This document shows positions 7,671 through 14,585 of a DNA stretch of 14,603 bases, one piece after another (positions within the stretch are counted from its first letter, which is position 1; each line of letters starts with the position of its first letter). The stretch is from assembly GCA_003694905.1 (NCBI GenBank), contig RFJM01000100.1:1-14603 (forward strand), given 5' to 3'. A program made the translations under genes and the position numbers. The stretch comes from Caldilineae bacterium (GTDB lineage: Bacteria > Chloroflexota > Anaerolineae > J102). The notes below the pieces were generated by a model. That model had not been told where the DNA came from, did not search any database, and saw nothing but the letters and a program-made list of their open reading frames with translations.

Positions 7671-7682
7671 GCCGCCGTCTCC

Positions 7683-8012
7683 TCAGTCGTCGTCCTTCGA
7701 GATCTTCATGCTCACATCGGCAGGGAGGGCCAGACCCGCTGCCACCTCCACGGCCTTGATGATGCCCACCGGCACAGGACAGGCCGAATGGCTGCAATAC
7801 TCATGGCCCTTGCGCAACGTCAGGGGGCCGTCACCCCGCCGCAACGCGATTTCCTGAAAGGGATCGACCTCTTGCAAATCCTCGGCCATCTTGCGAATGG
7901 CGGCACACTCGCTCTCGATGCTGAGCCTGCAACGATAGGTGTCGGGATCCATCTCGGCCCGTACCGTCGTAGGCAAACCGCAAATGCCGGGATCGATTTC
8001 TACTTTTGCCAT
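7683..8012 (-). CDS. Small Cys-rich protein, DUF6951-like
   Basis: On the minus strand, ATG 8012 gives a 109-aa protein; an upstream frame extension to 8150 is rejected because AAGGAG (8020-8025) and a promoter (8057-8085) fit the inner ATG. Features are 'DPGICG' (C11), C28 and C36 ('SIESEC'), then H70, C73, H75, C78 in 'GHEYCSHSACPVP', then a helix and 'GLALPADVSMKI'. The pattern GICG ... S-x-C ... H-x-x-C-P-V-P ... EVAAGLALP matches my memory of the DUF6951 family, a small domain seen beside URO-D-like and corrinoid methyltransferase genes in anaerobes. Function is not established; the Cys/His pairs suggest a metal or thiol site. It lies alone on the minus strand between the VOC gene and the divergent dehydrogenase. 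Family name at about 65% confidence. Confidence 0.85.
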   Translation of the reverse strand: MAKVEIDPGICGLPTTVRAEMDPDTYRCRLSIESECAAIRKMAEDLQEVDPFQEIALRRGDGPLTLRKGHEYCSHSACPVPVGIIKAVEVAAGLALPADVSMKISKDDD

Positions 8013-8019
8013 GAGTCTG

Positions 8020-8025
8020 CTCCTT
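8020..8025 (-). promoter_or_regulatory. Ribosome binding site AAGGAG for the small Cys-rich gene
   Basis: AAGGAG on the minus strand ends seven bases before ATG 8012. It decides the start against the longer in-frame extension upstream. Confidence 0.7.
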
Positions 8026-8056
8026 GGCTGCGTCGATGATGGGAGGATTGGGGGCG

Positions 8057-8085
8057 ATTCTAGCGGCAAAGGCAGCATGCGGCAA
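8057..8085 (-). promoter_or_regulatory. Sigma-70-like promoter of the small Cys-rich gene
   Basis: Minus-strand -35 TTGCCG (8080-8085) and -10 TAGAAT (8057-8062) are separated by exactly 17 bases. The match is 4/6 and 5/6 to the consensus. A transcript start near 8050 would leave a leader of about 38 bases holding the AAGGAG site. Confidence 0.5.
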
Positions 8086-8167
8086 ATCCCATGTTCCCCA
8101 CCGCGAATGTGGAGCGTGTGGATCCTTCGAAAAGTAATATGCTCAACCAAACAAGAGGACCGATATC

Positions 8168-9235
8168 ATGAAAACCTATGAAATAGCCGCCATCCCAGGA
8201 GATGGGATCGGCAAGGAGATCCTGCCGGAGGCCGTGCGTCTTCTCGAGGAAACAGCCCGTCTGGACGGCGACTTCCGGCTCGAGTTCACGAGCTTTCCGT
8301 GGGGTAGCGACTACTATCTCGCCCATGGTTGCATGATGCCCGCGGAGGGTCTGGAGCGGCTGCGTGAGTTCGATGCCATCCTCTTCGGCGCGGTAGGCTG
8401 GCCCCAGGTGCCCGATTCGGTCTCATTGTGGGGACTGCGGCTGGCCATCTGCCAGGGCTTCGACCAATACGTGAACCTGCGGCCGGCCCGCCTGCTGCCC
8501 GGCATTCGCAGCCCACTGCGGGACAAGACGCCCGCGGACATCGACTTTGTGGTCGTGCGCGAGAATACGGAGGGAGAATATACCGGCTCAGGCGGCCGCG
8601 GTCATCGGGGCCTGCCCGGCGAAGTCGCCATCGAGAGTGCGCTCTTCACTCGCGCCGGCGTCGAGCGCATCATTCGCTACGCCTTCGAGCTGGCCCGGCG
8701 GCGCCCGGCCCATCGCCTGGCCTGCGTCACCAAGTCGAATGCCCAGAAGTACGGCTTCGCGCTGTGGGACGAGGTATGCAGCCAGGTAGCCGAGGAATTC
8801 CCCGAAGTCACGGTAGAGCGGGTGCTGGTGGACGCCATGGCCGCGCGCATGGTGTTGCACCCCGAAACGCTGGATGTGGTGGTGGCCTCGAACCTGCACG
8901 GCGATATCCTGACGGATCTGGCCGCCGCCATCTGTGGAAGCCTGGGTGTGGCACCCAGCGGCAACATCCGTCCCGACCGTGCTCTCCCCTCCATGTTCGA
9001 GCCGATCCATGGGTCGGCACCCGACATCGCAGGCCGGGGGATCGCCAATCCCATCGGCATGTTCCTGAGCGCGGCCCTGATGCTGGAGTTCCTGGGCGAA
9101 ACCCGCGGCGCAGACCGGATCCGTTCCGCCGTGGAACGCACGACCGCCGCCGGTCAGGTTCTCACGCCCGACCTTGGTGGCAATGCCCGCACGGTCGATG
9201 TCACCAACGCAGTCATCGCAGCCCTCTCCGACTAA
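8168..9235 (+). CDS. Tartrate / D-malate dehydrogenase-like (isopropylmalate dehydrogenase family)
   Basis: This 355-aa beta-decarboxylating dehydrogenase should oxidise a 2-hydroxy-acid and often decarboxylate it, using NAD and a divalent metal. Substrate-binding arginines lie in 'NLRPARLLPGIRSPL' (R105, R108, R114) and 'VVRENTEGEY' (R131). Y138 and K189 ('TKSNAQKYG') are the catalytic pair, and metal ligands D222, D246 and D250 lie in 'VDAMAARM' and 'SNLHGDILTD'. 'EPIHGSAPDIAGRGIANP' (279-296) binds NAD. The 'RPARLLPGI' wording points to the tartrate/D-malate branch rather than LeuB or isocitrate dehydrogenase, and no leucine genes are near. AGAGGA (8154-8159) supports ATG 8168. It is divergent from the small Cys-rich gene and 42 bases upstream of URO-D-like 2, with which it probably forms an operon. 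Family strong; tartrate, D-malate and related hydroxy-dicarboxylates are all open. Confidence 0.9.
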   Translation: MKTYEIAAIPGDGIGKEILPEAVRLLEETARLDGDFRLEFTSFPWGSDYYLAHGCMMPAEGLERLREFDAILFGAVGWPQVPDSVSLWGLRLAICQGFDQYVNLRPARLLPGIRSPLRDKTPADIDFVVVRENTEGEYTGSGGRGHRGLPGEVAIESALFTRAGVERIIRYAFELARRRPAHRLACVTKSNAQKYGFALWDEVCSQVAEEFPEVTVERVLVDAMAARMVLHPETLDVVVASNLHGDILTDLAAAICGSLGVAPSGNIRPDRALPSMFEPIHGSAPDIAGRGIANPIGMFLSAALMLEFLGETRGADRIRSAVERTTAAGQVLTPDLGGNARTVDVTNAVIAALSD

Positions 9236-9277
9236 GCCATCCACTCCTCTCACACTCATATCCCCACGAAACAAGAG

Positions 9278-10351
9278 ATGGATACACTACCCCAAGCCAA
9301 CACATTCCTGCCCGTGGAACTGGTTTTCAACCCCAACTGGTGGTACCACACGGCCGGCATCTCCTTTGATGAGTCTTTCTACTTCGATCCGCAAAAGCGC
9401 ATCGAAAACGACGTGATCATGCGCCGGGTGCTCTATGAGCGCTACGGCGACATGGGGCTGGGCGAGCCCGATCCACAACCGCGGCCCATTATAGGGTCGG
9501 TACACGTGGCCGGCGGTTTCGTGATTCCGGCCTTACTGGGTTGCGAAATCTGGTTCGAGAAAAACGCTGCGCCCCAACCCCTGCCCATTGACCTCACCCC
9601 CGAGCAGGTGGATGCGCTGGAGAAGCCGGACTTCCGCACAACATGGCCTATGAACGTCTTCATCGAACAGATGGACGCGCTGGAGGCCGAGTGGGGCTAT
9701 GTGGTGGGGGACATGAACACCGATGGACTACTCAACAGCGCCTATCACATTTACGGCCAACACCTGTATCTGGACTTCTACAAGGCGCCGCAGCGGGTGG
9801 AGCGCCTGCTGAATCTCATCGGCGACCTGATCGTGGATGTGGCTCTGTATCTGCGCGAGCGCACCGGCAGTTGCTCGATTTCGGTCAACCGCATGGTCGA
9901 GCATGTAAACAGCGCCATGTTCTTCCATGCCAATTGCTCGGTGCAGATGATCTCACCGGAAAGCTATCGCACTCTGCACCTGCCCGTCGAGAAGCGCATG
10001 GCCGAACGCATTCAGCCCTACGGCATCCACCACTGCGGCGACAACCTGCACAAAGTGGCTTCGGCCTACGCAGAGTTGCCCCTGACTATGGTAGGGGTTG
10101 GCTGGGGCTCGGATGTGGCGCAGGTGCGGGAAGCCTTGCCCGATGTCTTCCTGAACCTGCGCCTAAGTCCCATCCGTATGTTGCAGCAGTCGCCGAAAGA
10201 GATCGCCGAGGATACGGAGAAGCTGTTGCGGGCGGCCGGGCCTCTGGACAAGGTGGGGGTGTGCTGTATCAATATGGACTACGGCACACCCGATGACAAT
10301 ATCTTCGCCATGTATGAAGTGGTGGAGCGCTATCGCCGCTATGGCGCCTGA
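9278..10351 (+). CDS. URO-D-superfamily methyltransferase-like protein 2 (intact H-x-C...C zinc motif)
   Basis: The 357-aa protein begins 'LPVELVFNPNWWYHTAGISFDE' in outline and continues with the conserved URO-D-like wording of corrinoid-system proteins. Unlike protein 1 it keeps the zinc-thiolate set of MtaA/MtbA-type methylcobamide:coenzyme M methyltransferases: H251-H252-C253 in 'YGIHHCGDN', and C329-C330 in 'VGVCCINMDYGTPDDN'. MtaA-type proteins use H-x-C and a later Cys to bind Zn and activate an acceptor thiol. A further conserved 'FHANC' (C220) lies earlier. It probably takes part in a methyl-transfer step with an unknown acceptor, since a bacterium would not normally use coenzyme M. 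It sits 42 bases after the tartrate-type dehydrogenase. The start ATG 9278 has only a nearly adjacent AAGAG. Family and motif are clear; the methyl donor and acceptor are not. Confidence 0.87.
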   Translation: MDTLPQANTFLPVELVFNPNWWYHTAGISFDESFYFDPQKRIENDVIMRRVLYERYGDMGLGEPDPQPRPIIGSVHVAGGFVIPALLGCEIWFEKNAAPQPLPIDLTPEQVDALEKPDFRTTWPMNVFIEQMDALEAEWGYVVGDMNTDGLLNSAYHIYGQHLYLDFYKAPQRVERLLNLIGDLIVDVALYLRERTGSCSISVNRMVEHVNSAMFFHANCSVQMISPESYRTLHLPVEKRMAERIQPYGIHHCGDNLHKVASAYAELPLTMVGVGWGSDVAQVREALPDVFLNLRLSPIRMLQQSPKEIAEDTEKLLRAAGPLDKVGVCCINMDYGTPDDNIFAMYEVVERYRRYGA

Positions 10352-10360
10352 GGGAAAGGC

Positions 10361-12019
10361 TCAGTGCGAGTTGCGGACCTGCGGCAGGTAGAGCGCCGTC
10401 CATTCCCCGCGCAGGATGACCGGTGTCTCGGTCAGATTGAGGGTGAGGACGCCGTCGACCGGAGTGACGACCTGGATATCGGGGCCGGTCTGGTCGCGGC
10501 GGGTGGGCACCGTCATGGCAACAAGCTCCGGCGCGCGTACCCTCAGTTGTACCTGGGTGGAGACGGGTGGATCGTCGGGCCCCTGGGCCGTGTGGTCGTC
10601 GTACCAGAGCACGTACACAGGCAGGCCCTCCACCCGAAAGAGAAAGGCCTCTACGTTTTCGCCGGCCAGGGGTTGGATCTTCTGCACGGAGGAGAAGCCG
10701 CGTAGCTGGCCCTGGGCCAGGGCCAGAGCGCGTACCACCGGCCGCACCGCCGGCGGCGAGAAGCCATCCGCGTCGTCCAGCAAGCCCTGGAAGGCCAGAT
10801 CTCGCAGACCCAGGCGCGAATCCTGGTAGTTAAAGCGATCCTGCTCGAAGGCTAGAGTGAGGGCATCGAAGCCGAGCCAGGCTGCATACACCCACTTCTT
10901 GAAGGCCAGCCGCGCCTGCTCCTGGCGATACCAACTTTCGACGCGGGCGTGGTCGGGATCGAATGCATTTTGGAGCTTGTTCCACAGGGTCTGGCCGCTG
11001 GTGGGGTAGAGGGGATTCACGCGCAGGGTAGGGGGATCACCGAGCAGGGCGGGAGCAGAAGTCGCGCCTGTCAGCCAGACGGGAACGTCGCGGCCGGCCA
11101 GGGTTCTGACCCAATCTGCCAGCACCTGCAGGCCGGTGTAGTCGGCCAGGCTGTGCACGGCAGCGATGTCGTAGGCATCGGTAGCGGCCAGCAGCTGACC
11201 GTAGGCGGTGATGGCACCACAGACCGCCGGATCGATGTTGGTTACCACATCCTGCAGGCCGGCGGCCGTGGGGAAGCCGTCCAGCATGTCCAGGGCAGGG
11301 ATGCCTGCCAGCAGGATCTTGACTTCGGGGTAGGCACCGCGGGCCGCGGCCGCGGCCGCGCGCAGCAAGGCCAGGTATTCGGTCGTCGCCTGCGCGGGCG
11401 TGGTCCCCTGCCACCAGACACCGCTCACGGCTTCGGTTTCGATCTGGTAGTAGCGCACGGGATCGGGCCTGCCGTCTCCATCTACATCCTGCAATCCTGC
11501 GAAGTCGTCGACGCCGTCGGCATCGTACCGTTCGACCACGGCGGCCACCCAGGCGCTATAGTCCGCCAGGAACTCCGGCTTGGGCGGTGTCGAAGCCGCG
11601 GCTGCGGCCAGGCCACCCTGGGGGGCGACGGCGCGCGCCCACGTGTTCCAGGCTCGCAGCACCATCACCAGTTGGAAGCCCGCGCTCTGATACGCCTGCA
11701 CGCGCGTATCCAAAGCGACGATCTCATCGTCCCATTGGTAGGTGTGAAAGCCGTTTTGTGGTGGCTGGGGCTCGATCAATCCCCAGCGTACATCATCCAG
11801 CACGGCAAAATCGGCCTGCGTCTGGGCCAGTGGGCCGGGCAGTTGGAATGGGAACACCGGACTGGCATCGATGACCCCCAGACGCAGCGGCCCCCCGGCC
11901 AGCACTTTGCCGGAAGGATAGACGATGCCCGAGAGATCGCAGGGTGGAGCCGGGATGGAACACCCCGAAACAACGGCCGAAACCAAAACCAGCAGGAACC
12001 ATATTCGCCACGTACGCAT
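10361..12019 (-). CDS. Secreted lipoprotein with glycosidase-like TIM barrel, probably inactive
   Basis: The ATG at 12019 (552 aa) is preferred over a TTG two codons upstream because GAGGA (12027-12031) sits seven bases before it. Residues 1-20 are a lipoprotein signal: R-rich start, hydrophobic run and lipobox V17-S18-G19-C20. The mature protein looks like a glycoside hydrolase clan A barrel: 'AVLDDVRWGLIEP', 'GFQLVMVLRAWNTWA', a calcium-loop-like D168-V-D170-G-D172-G-x-x-D176, then 'VRYYQIETEAVSG'. The acid/base glutamate fits E186, normally preceded by Asn but here by Thr. The nucleophile glutamate expected near the seventh strand ('PVWLTE') reads 'PVWLTGAT', with G308. A C-terminal beta-rich part (about 430-552) follows. 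It is probably a carbohydrate-binding or catalytically dead member on the outer surface of the cytoplasmic membrane. Convergent with URO-D-like 2 (nine bases apart). Confidence 0.8.
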   Translation of the reverse strand: MRTWRIWFLLVLVSAVVSGCSIPAPPCDLSGIVYPSGKVLAGGPLRLGVIDASPVFPFQLPGPLAQTQADFAVLDDVRWGLIEPQPPQNGFHTYQWDDEIVALDTRVQAYQSAGFQLVMVLRAWNTWARAVAPQGGLAAAAASTPPKPEFLADYSAWVAAVVERYDADGVDDFAGLQDVDGDGRPDPVRYYQIETEAVSGVWWQGTTPAQATTEYLALLRAAAAAARGAYPEVKILLAGIPALDMLDGFPTAAGLQDVVTNIDPAVCGAITAYGQLLAATDAYDIAAVHSLADYTGLQVLADWVRTLAGRDVPVWLTGATSAPALLGDPPTLRVNPLYPTSGQTLWNKLQNAFDPDHARVESWYRQEQARLAFKKWVYAAWLGFDALTLAFEQDRFNYQDSRLGLRDLAFQGLLDDADGFSPPAVRPVVRALALAQGQLRGFSSVQKIQPLAGENVEAFLFRVEGLPVYVLWYDDHTAQGPDDPPVSTQVQLRVRAPELVAMTVPTRRDQTGPDIQVVTPVDGVLTLNLTETPVILRGEWTALYLPQVRNSH

Positions 12020-12067
12020 GATCAAATCCTCGTGATACCTTATGATGGGGAGAACGGCCTTGGCGTC

Positions 12068-12073
12068 ATTATA
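12068..12073 (-). promoter_or_regulatory. Candidate -10 element (TATAAT) upstream of the lipoprotein
   Basis: A perfect minus-strand TATAAT (12068-12073) sits about 49 bases before ATG 12019, in the 125-base gap after the HyuA-like gene. The best -35 at 18 bases is TAGCCT, only 3/6 to TTGACA, so the promoter may be weak or activator-dependent. Confidence 0.35.
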
Positions 12074-12105
12074 CGCCGGGCCTGCGCCGTAAGGCTACTT
12101 TGGCC

Positions 12106-12124
12106 CGCCTTATTCCCCAAGGCG
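12106..12124 (-). terminator. Possible stem-loop after the HyuA-like gene
   Basis: CGCCTT and AAGGCG pair as a 6-bp stem with a 7-base loop, about 20 bases past the HyuA-like stop on the minus strand. No T-run follows, so an intrinsic terminator is only weakly supported. Confidence 0.2.
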
Positions 12125-12144
12125 CCCTGCCCGGCAAACCCTGC

Positions 12145-14196
12145 TCAGCCCACCGCCTCTTCTTCGCTCTCGGCCCTCCACCCCGGCCTGCCCACCGCCG
12201 TGAATATAAGCCGTGTCTCCAGCCATAACTCGTCGCCCCATCCCTCCTGGACCGGCGCCATCAGATCCTCGCGCTTCATCTTGACCTCGACCTGCTCGGC
12301 CCCCGCCTGCCGGGCCAGATCCTCCAGATAGGGGCACATTACCCGCTCAGCATGGCGGACGGCGGCTTCCAGTCGGCTGAAATCCGCAACGCCGTCGGGC
12401 AGATGCACGCGGCAGGCAGCGTGATCTGCCTCCAGGGGATGGATCTCGACCACACGTTGTTGTACGACGCTTCCGACAACGGCGCCGATGGCATTGGCCA
12501 CTTCGGCATGGTCGGGAACGAGAAGATCGCTGTGCAGCAAGGTGGCCGTGCGGGGGAGATAGGCCTGCGCCGGAGCGCCGATGCCCACGATGGGCCGGTC
12601 CAGCATCAACGCGCAACGCAGACCGCTGTCTGTCTCGTGCAAGCCGCGTTCGAGGAGGGCCTGGGCCGTGGGCTCGCGTTCCCACTGAGCGACCACACCC
12701 TCATCCAGCAGGGCTTTACCGACCAGCGCCTGCGCAACCCGCGCCGACACGCCCTCGACGACCTGCTCGCAGAGTTCCTGAACTCCCACTCCCAAGCGGC
12801 GCGCCAGGATCGCCGCCCCGAGCCACGCCGCGCGGGCATCCCACAGATTCAGCCTCCCCAGCACATGGAGCGCGTCCGTGGGTGTGAACGCCGACTCCAC
12901 CACCACTCGGCGCCGGCGCAAGGCCATCAGTCGTGACCGCACCAGGTGCGGAAGGTGCCTGAGGGCAAGGAGGTCGTCCAACGGCCGGGGCCCCGCAGCC
13001 AGAGCGTCCAGGATAAGCTGCTCGGTATCGGAGACGCGGCTGCGCGGTTCGCGCACCAACACAACGAAACGGCCCGCCGCGCGGTAGTCGTCGGGATAAG
13101 CGCTCTGCTCTTCCAGTTCGGCCAGGACATCGGGATGTTCCTGCGCCAGCATGCACAGCGGGATCACCCGCCTGGGGCCGATCTGCAGGCGCTGACCTCG
13201 CGCCGCGGAGGTATCCAGGTAGACCTCGCTGTCGCCACCCAGGCCGGTGGTGTAAACGTCCACCGCTTCTACCATGGTGCGCCAACGTCCCACCTGCGCC
13301 CCTGCTGCGTTGAGCCGTGGCCGCCCATCGTTCAGCCCGGCGATGTCGGTGGTCGTGCCCCCCATATCCACCACCCACACATCCTTGCGCCCCACCAGGT
13401 GCCCGGCCCCCACCACACTGGCGGCCGGTCCCGACAAGATGGTCTCGATGGGGCGTTGCATGGCCCAGGCCGCCCGCACCAGCGAACCGTCGCCTTTGAC
13501 CACCATCAGCGGGGCGTGGATGTCATGCTCGGCCATCACCACCCGCACATTGTCCACCAGTTCGGTAAGCAGGGGGATCAGGCCGGCGTTGAGTGCAGTG
13601 GTTGTGGCACGGCGGATGGCATTGAGCCGCGAGGTCAGCTCGTGTCCGCACGTTACCGGCAGGGGGGCACCCAACTCCTGTCGTGACACTTCCTCGATGA
13701 GGGCCCTGGCCCGCAGCTCATGCTCGGGATTGCGGATGCTGAAGTAGGACGAAACCGCAAAGGCATCCACCTCGTGTAGCCGGCGGCGTACGGCTTTGAC
13801 CAGCCCATCCTCATCCAGCGGCATGACCTCGTCCCCCAGGCCGTTGTGTCCCCCGGCCAGAAACACGACATCATCGCTCACCAGCTCTGCCCGTAGATCG
13901 AACCGGTCGATCAGTTCGGGGTCATAGCCCAGCAACAGCAGGCAGATCTTGCCGGTGCGTCCCTCCACGATGGCGTTCGTCGCCAGGGTTGTGGAAAGGG
14001 AAACCTGGCCGATTTGGCCGGGATCGATTCCCTTCGCCTTGTGGAAGAGAGCGGTCAGGGCGTGGCGAATGCCGATGGCAAGATCGTGGTGGGTGGTTTG
14101 CGCCTTGGCGCCGGCCAGAATCTGGCCATGAGGGAGGCGGACCAACACCGCGGCGGTGTAGGTGCCGCCCGTGTCGATACCGAGTGCCAGAGTCAT
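12145..14196 (-). CDS. Hydantoinase/oxoprolinase family protein, HyuA-like ATPase subunit
   Basis: The ATG at 14196 gives 683 aa, the usual length of HyuA (about 680-690). A longer frame to 14346 is rejected because it runs through the promoter at 14263-14291. HyuA-family proteins are ASKHA-fold ATPases that open amide or hydantoin rings, usually paired with HyuB. The N-terminal phosphate-1 motif D8-T-G-G-T ('GIDTGGTYTAAV') is followed by 'TTLATNAIVEGRTG' (69-82). Later come 'MVVKGDGSLV' (231-240), 'SGPAASVVGAG' (265-275) and the phosphate-2 'DMGGTTTDI' (287-295). 'FTPTDALHVLG' (about 457-467) is a family marker. The C-terminal domain with 'VGIGAPAQAYLP' ends in a charged tail. No HyuB-like gene is present in the window. 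No clear Shine-Dalgarno site is seen. The nearest downstream gene is the lipoprotein. Family sure; substrate unknown. Confidence 0.9.
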   Translation of the reverse strand: MTLALGIDTGGTYTAAVLVRLPHGQILAGAKAQTTHHDLAIGIRHALTALFHKAKGIDPGQIGQVSLSTTLATNAIVEGRTGKICLLLLGYDPELIDRFDLRAELVSDDVVFLAGGHNGLGDEVMPLDEDGLVKAVRRRLHEVDAFAVSSYFSIRNPEHELRARALIEEVSRQELGAPLPVTCGHELTSRLNAIRRATTTALNAGLIPLLTELVDNVRVVMAEHDIHAPLMVVKGDGSLVRAAWAMQRPIETILSGPAASVVGAGHLVGRKDVWVVDMGGTTTDIAGLNDGRPRLNAAGAQVGRWRTMVEAVDVYTTGLGGDSEVYLDTSAARGQRLQIGPRRVIPLCMLAQEHPDVLAELEEQSAYPDDYRAAGRFVVLVREPRSRVSDTEQLILDALAAGPRPLDDLLALRHLPHLVRSRLMALRRRRVVVESAFTPTDALHVLGRLNLWDARAAWLGAAILARRLGVGVQELCEQVVEGVSARVAQALVGKALLDEGVVAQWEREPTAQALLERGLHETDSGLRCALMLDRPIVGIGAPAQAYLPRTATLLHSDLLVPDHAEVANAIGAVVGSVVQQRVVEIHPLEADHAACRVHLPDGVADFSRLEAAVRHAERVMCPYLEDLARQAGAEQVEVKMKREDLMAPVQEGWGDELWLETRLIFTAVGRPGWRAESEEEAVG

Positions 14197-14262
14197 GCGG
14201 TGGAAAACAGCCGATGAGAGGAAAAAAGTTTGTGGGTGAATGTCTTGAGAGCAAACGCCCGG

Positions 14263-14291
14263 ATTATAGAGTCTCGTCCTGCTTCTGACAA
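14263..14291 (-). promoter_or_regulatory. Strong sigma-70-like promoter of the HyuA-like gene
   Basis: On the minus strand the -35 is TTGTCA (14286-14291, 5/6) and the -10 a perfect TATAAT (14263-14268), with the optimal 17-base spacer. Initiation near 14256 gives a leader of about 60 bases and excludes the longer start at 14346. Confidence 0.7.
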
Positions 14292-14367
14292 CCCGACGAA
14301 CCGCCTGTAGTTGCAGGAAGCGGGTCGACACGATGCCTCGTGCCATCGCATGGACGCGACTCGGCGT

Positions 14368-14402
14368 TCCCTGTCCGGTCGCGGTGGGTCGGACCGTAGG
14401 GA
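14368..14402. repeat. Imperfect inverted repeat / stem-loop
   Basis: TCCCT-GTCCG (14368-14377) pairs with CGGAC (14390-14394) and AGGGA (14398-14402), with a three-base bulge and a 12-base loop. It lies about 80 bases upstream of the HyuA promoter. Purpose unknown; it may be a regulator site or a terminator of a gene outside the window. Confidence 0.3.
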
Positions 14403-14550
14403 CCCCCCGAACCGCACTCTGCCTCCCTCGCGCCGAGTTGCGCCCGAACAGGAACTCACCTGATCAGGGGGTGTGTTATAACTTGGGGTAGCTCGCGGGC
14501 GGCGCCACCCGGCAACGTCGCGGCCACCCCCAACCGGCTCCCCACCGCTT

Positions 14551-14585
14551 CGGCATGCCGTGTCATGCCGTGTGTTCAGGCATGC
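14551..14585. repeat. Cluster of GGCATG/CATGCC repeats
   Basis: CGGCATGCCG at 14551-14560 is a perfect 10-bp palindrome. CATGCCGTGT occurs twice in tandem (14554-14563 and 14564-14573), and GGCATGCGG follows near 14579-14587. This could be a binding-site array or the edge of a repeat family. Confidence 0.4.

Noticed and set aside
7661..7688. GACTG...CAGTC inverted repeat across the VOC and DUF6951-like stop codons, as a terminator.
   Set aside because: The stem is only five pairs, part of the symmetry comes from the facing stop codons, and there is no T-run.
8013..8150. N-terminal extension of the small Cys-rich protein to 8150.
   Set aside because: A promoter and an AAGGAG site lie within it and fit the inner ATG at 8012.
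10348..10364. Hairpin CTGAG...CTCAG spanning the stop codons of the convergent URO-D-like 2 and lipoprotein genes, as a bidirectional terminator.
   Set aside because: Two convergent TGA stops always give a TGA/TCA inverted repeat; only one extra pair flanks it on each side, and there is no T-run.
10949..12331. Long plus-strand open frame of 460 codons opposite the lipoprotein.
   Set aside because: The minus strand has a signal peptide, lipobox and barrel-like motifs; the plus frame has none and crosses the intergenic gap.
12145..14346. Longer HyuA-like reading frame starting at 14346.
   Set aside because: The added 50 residues are unlike the family, and the promoter at 14263-14291 lies inside that extension.
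14475..14482. GTTATAAC as a promoter -10 for a rightward gene.
   Set aside because: It reads the same on both strands and neither side has a -35 at a workable distance.
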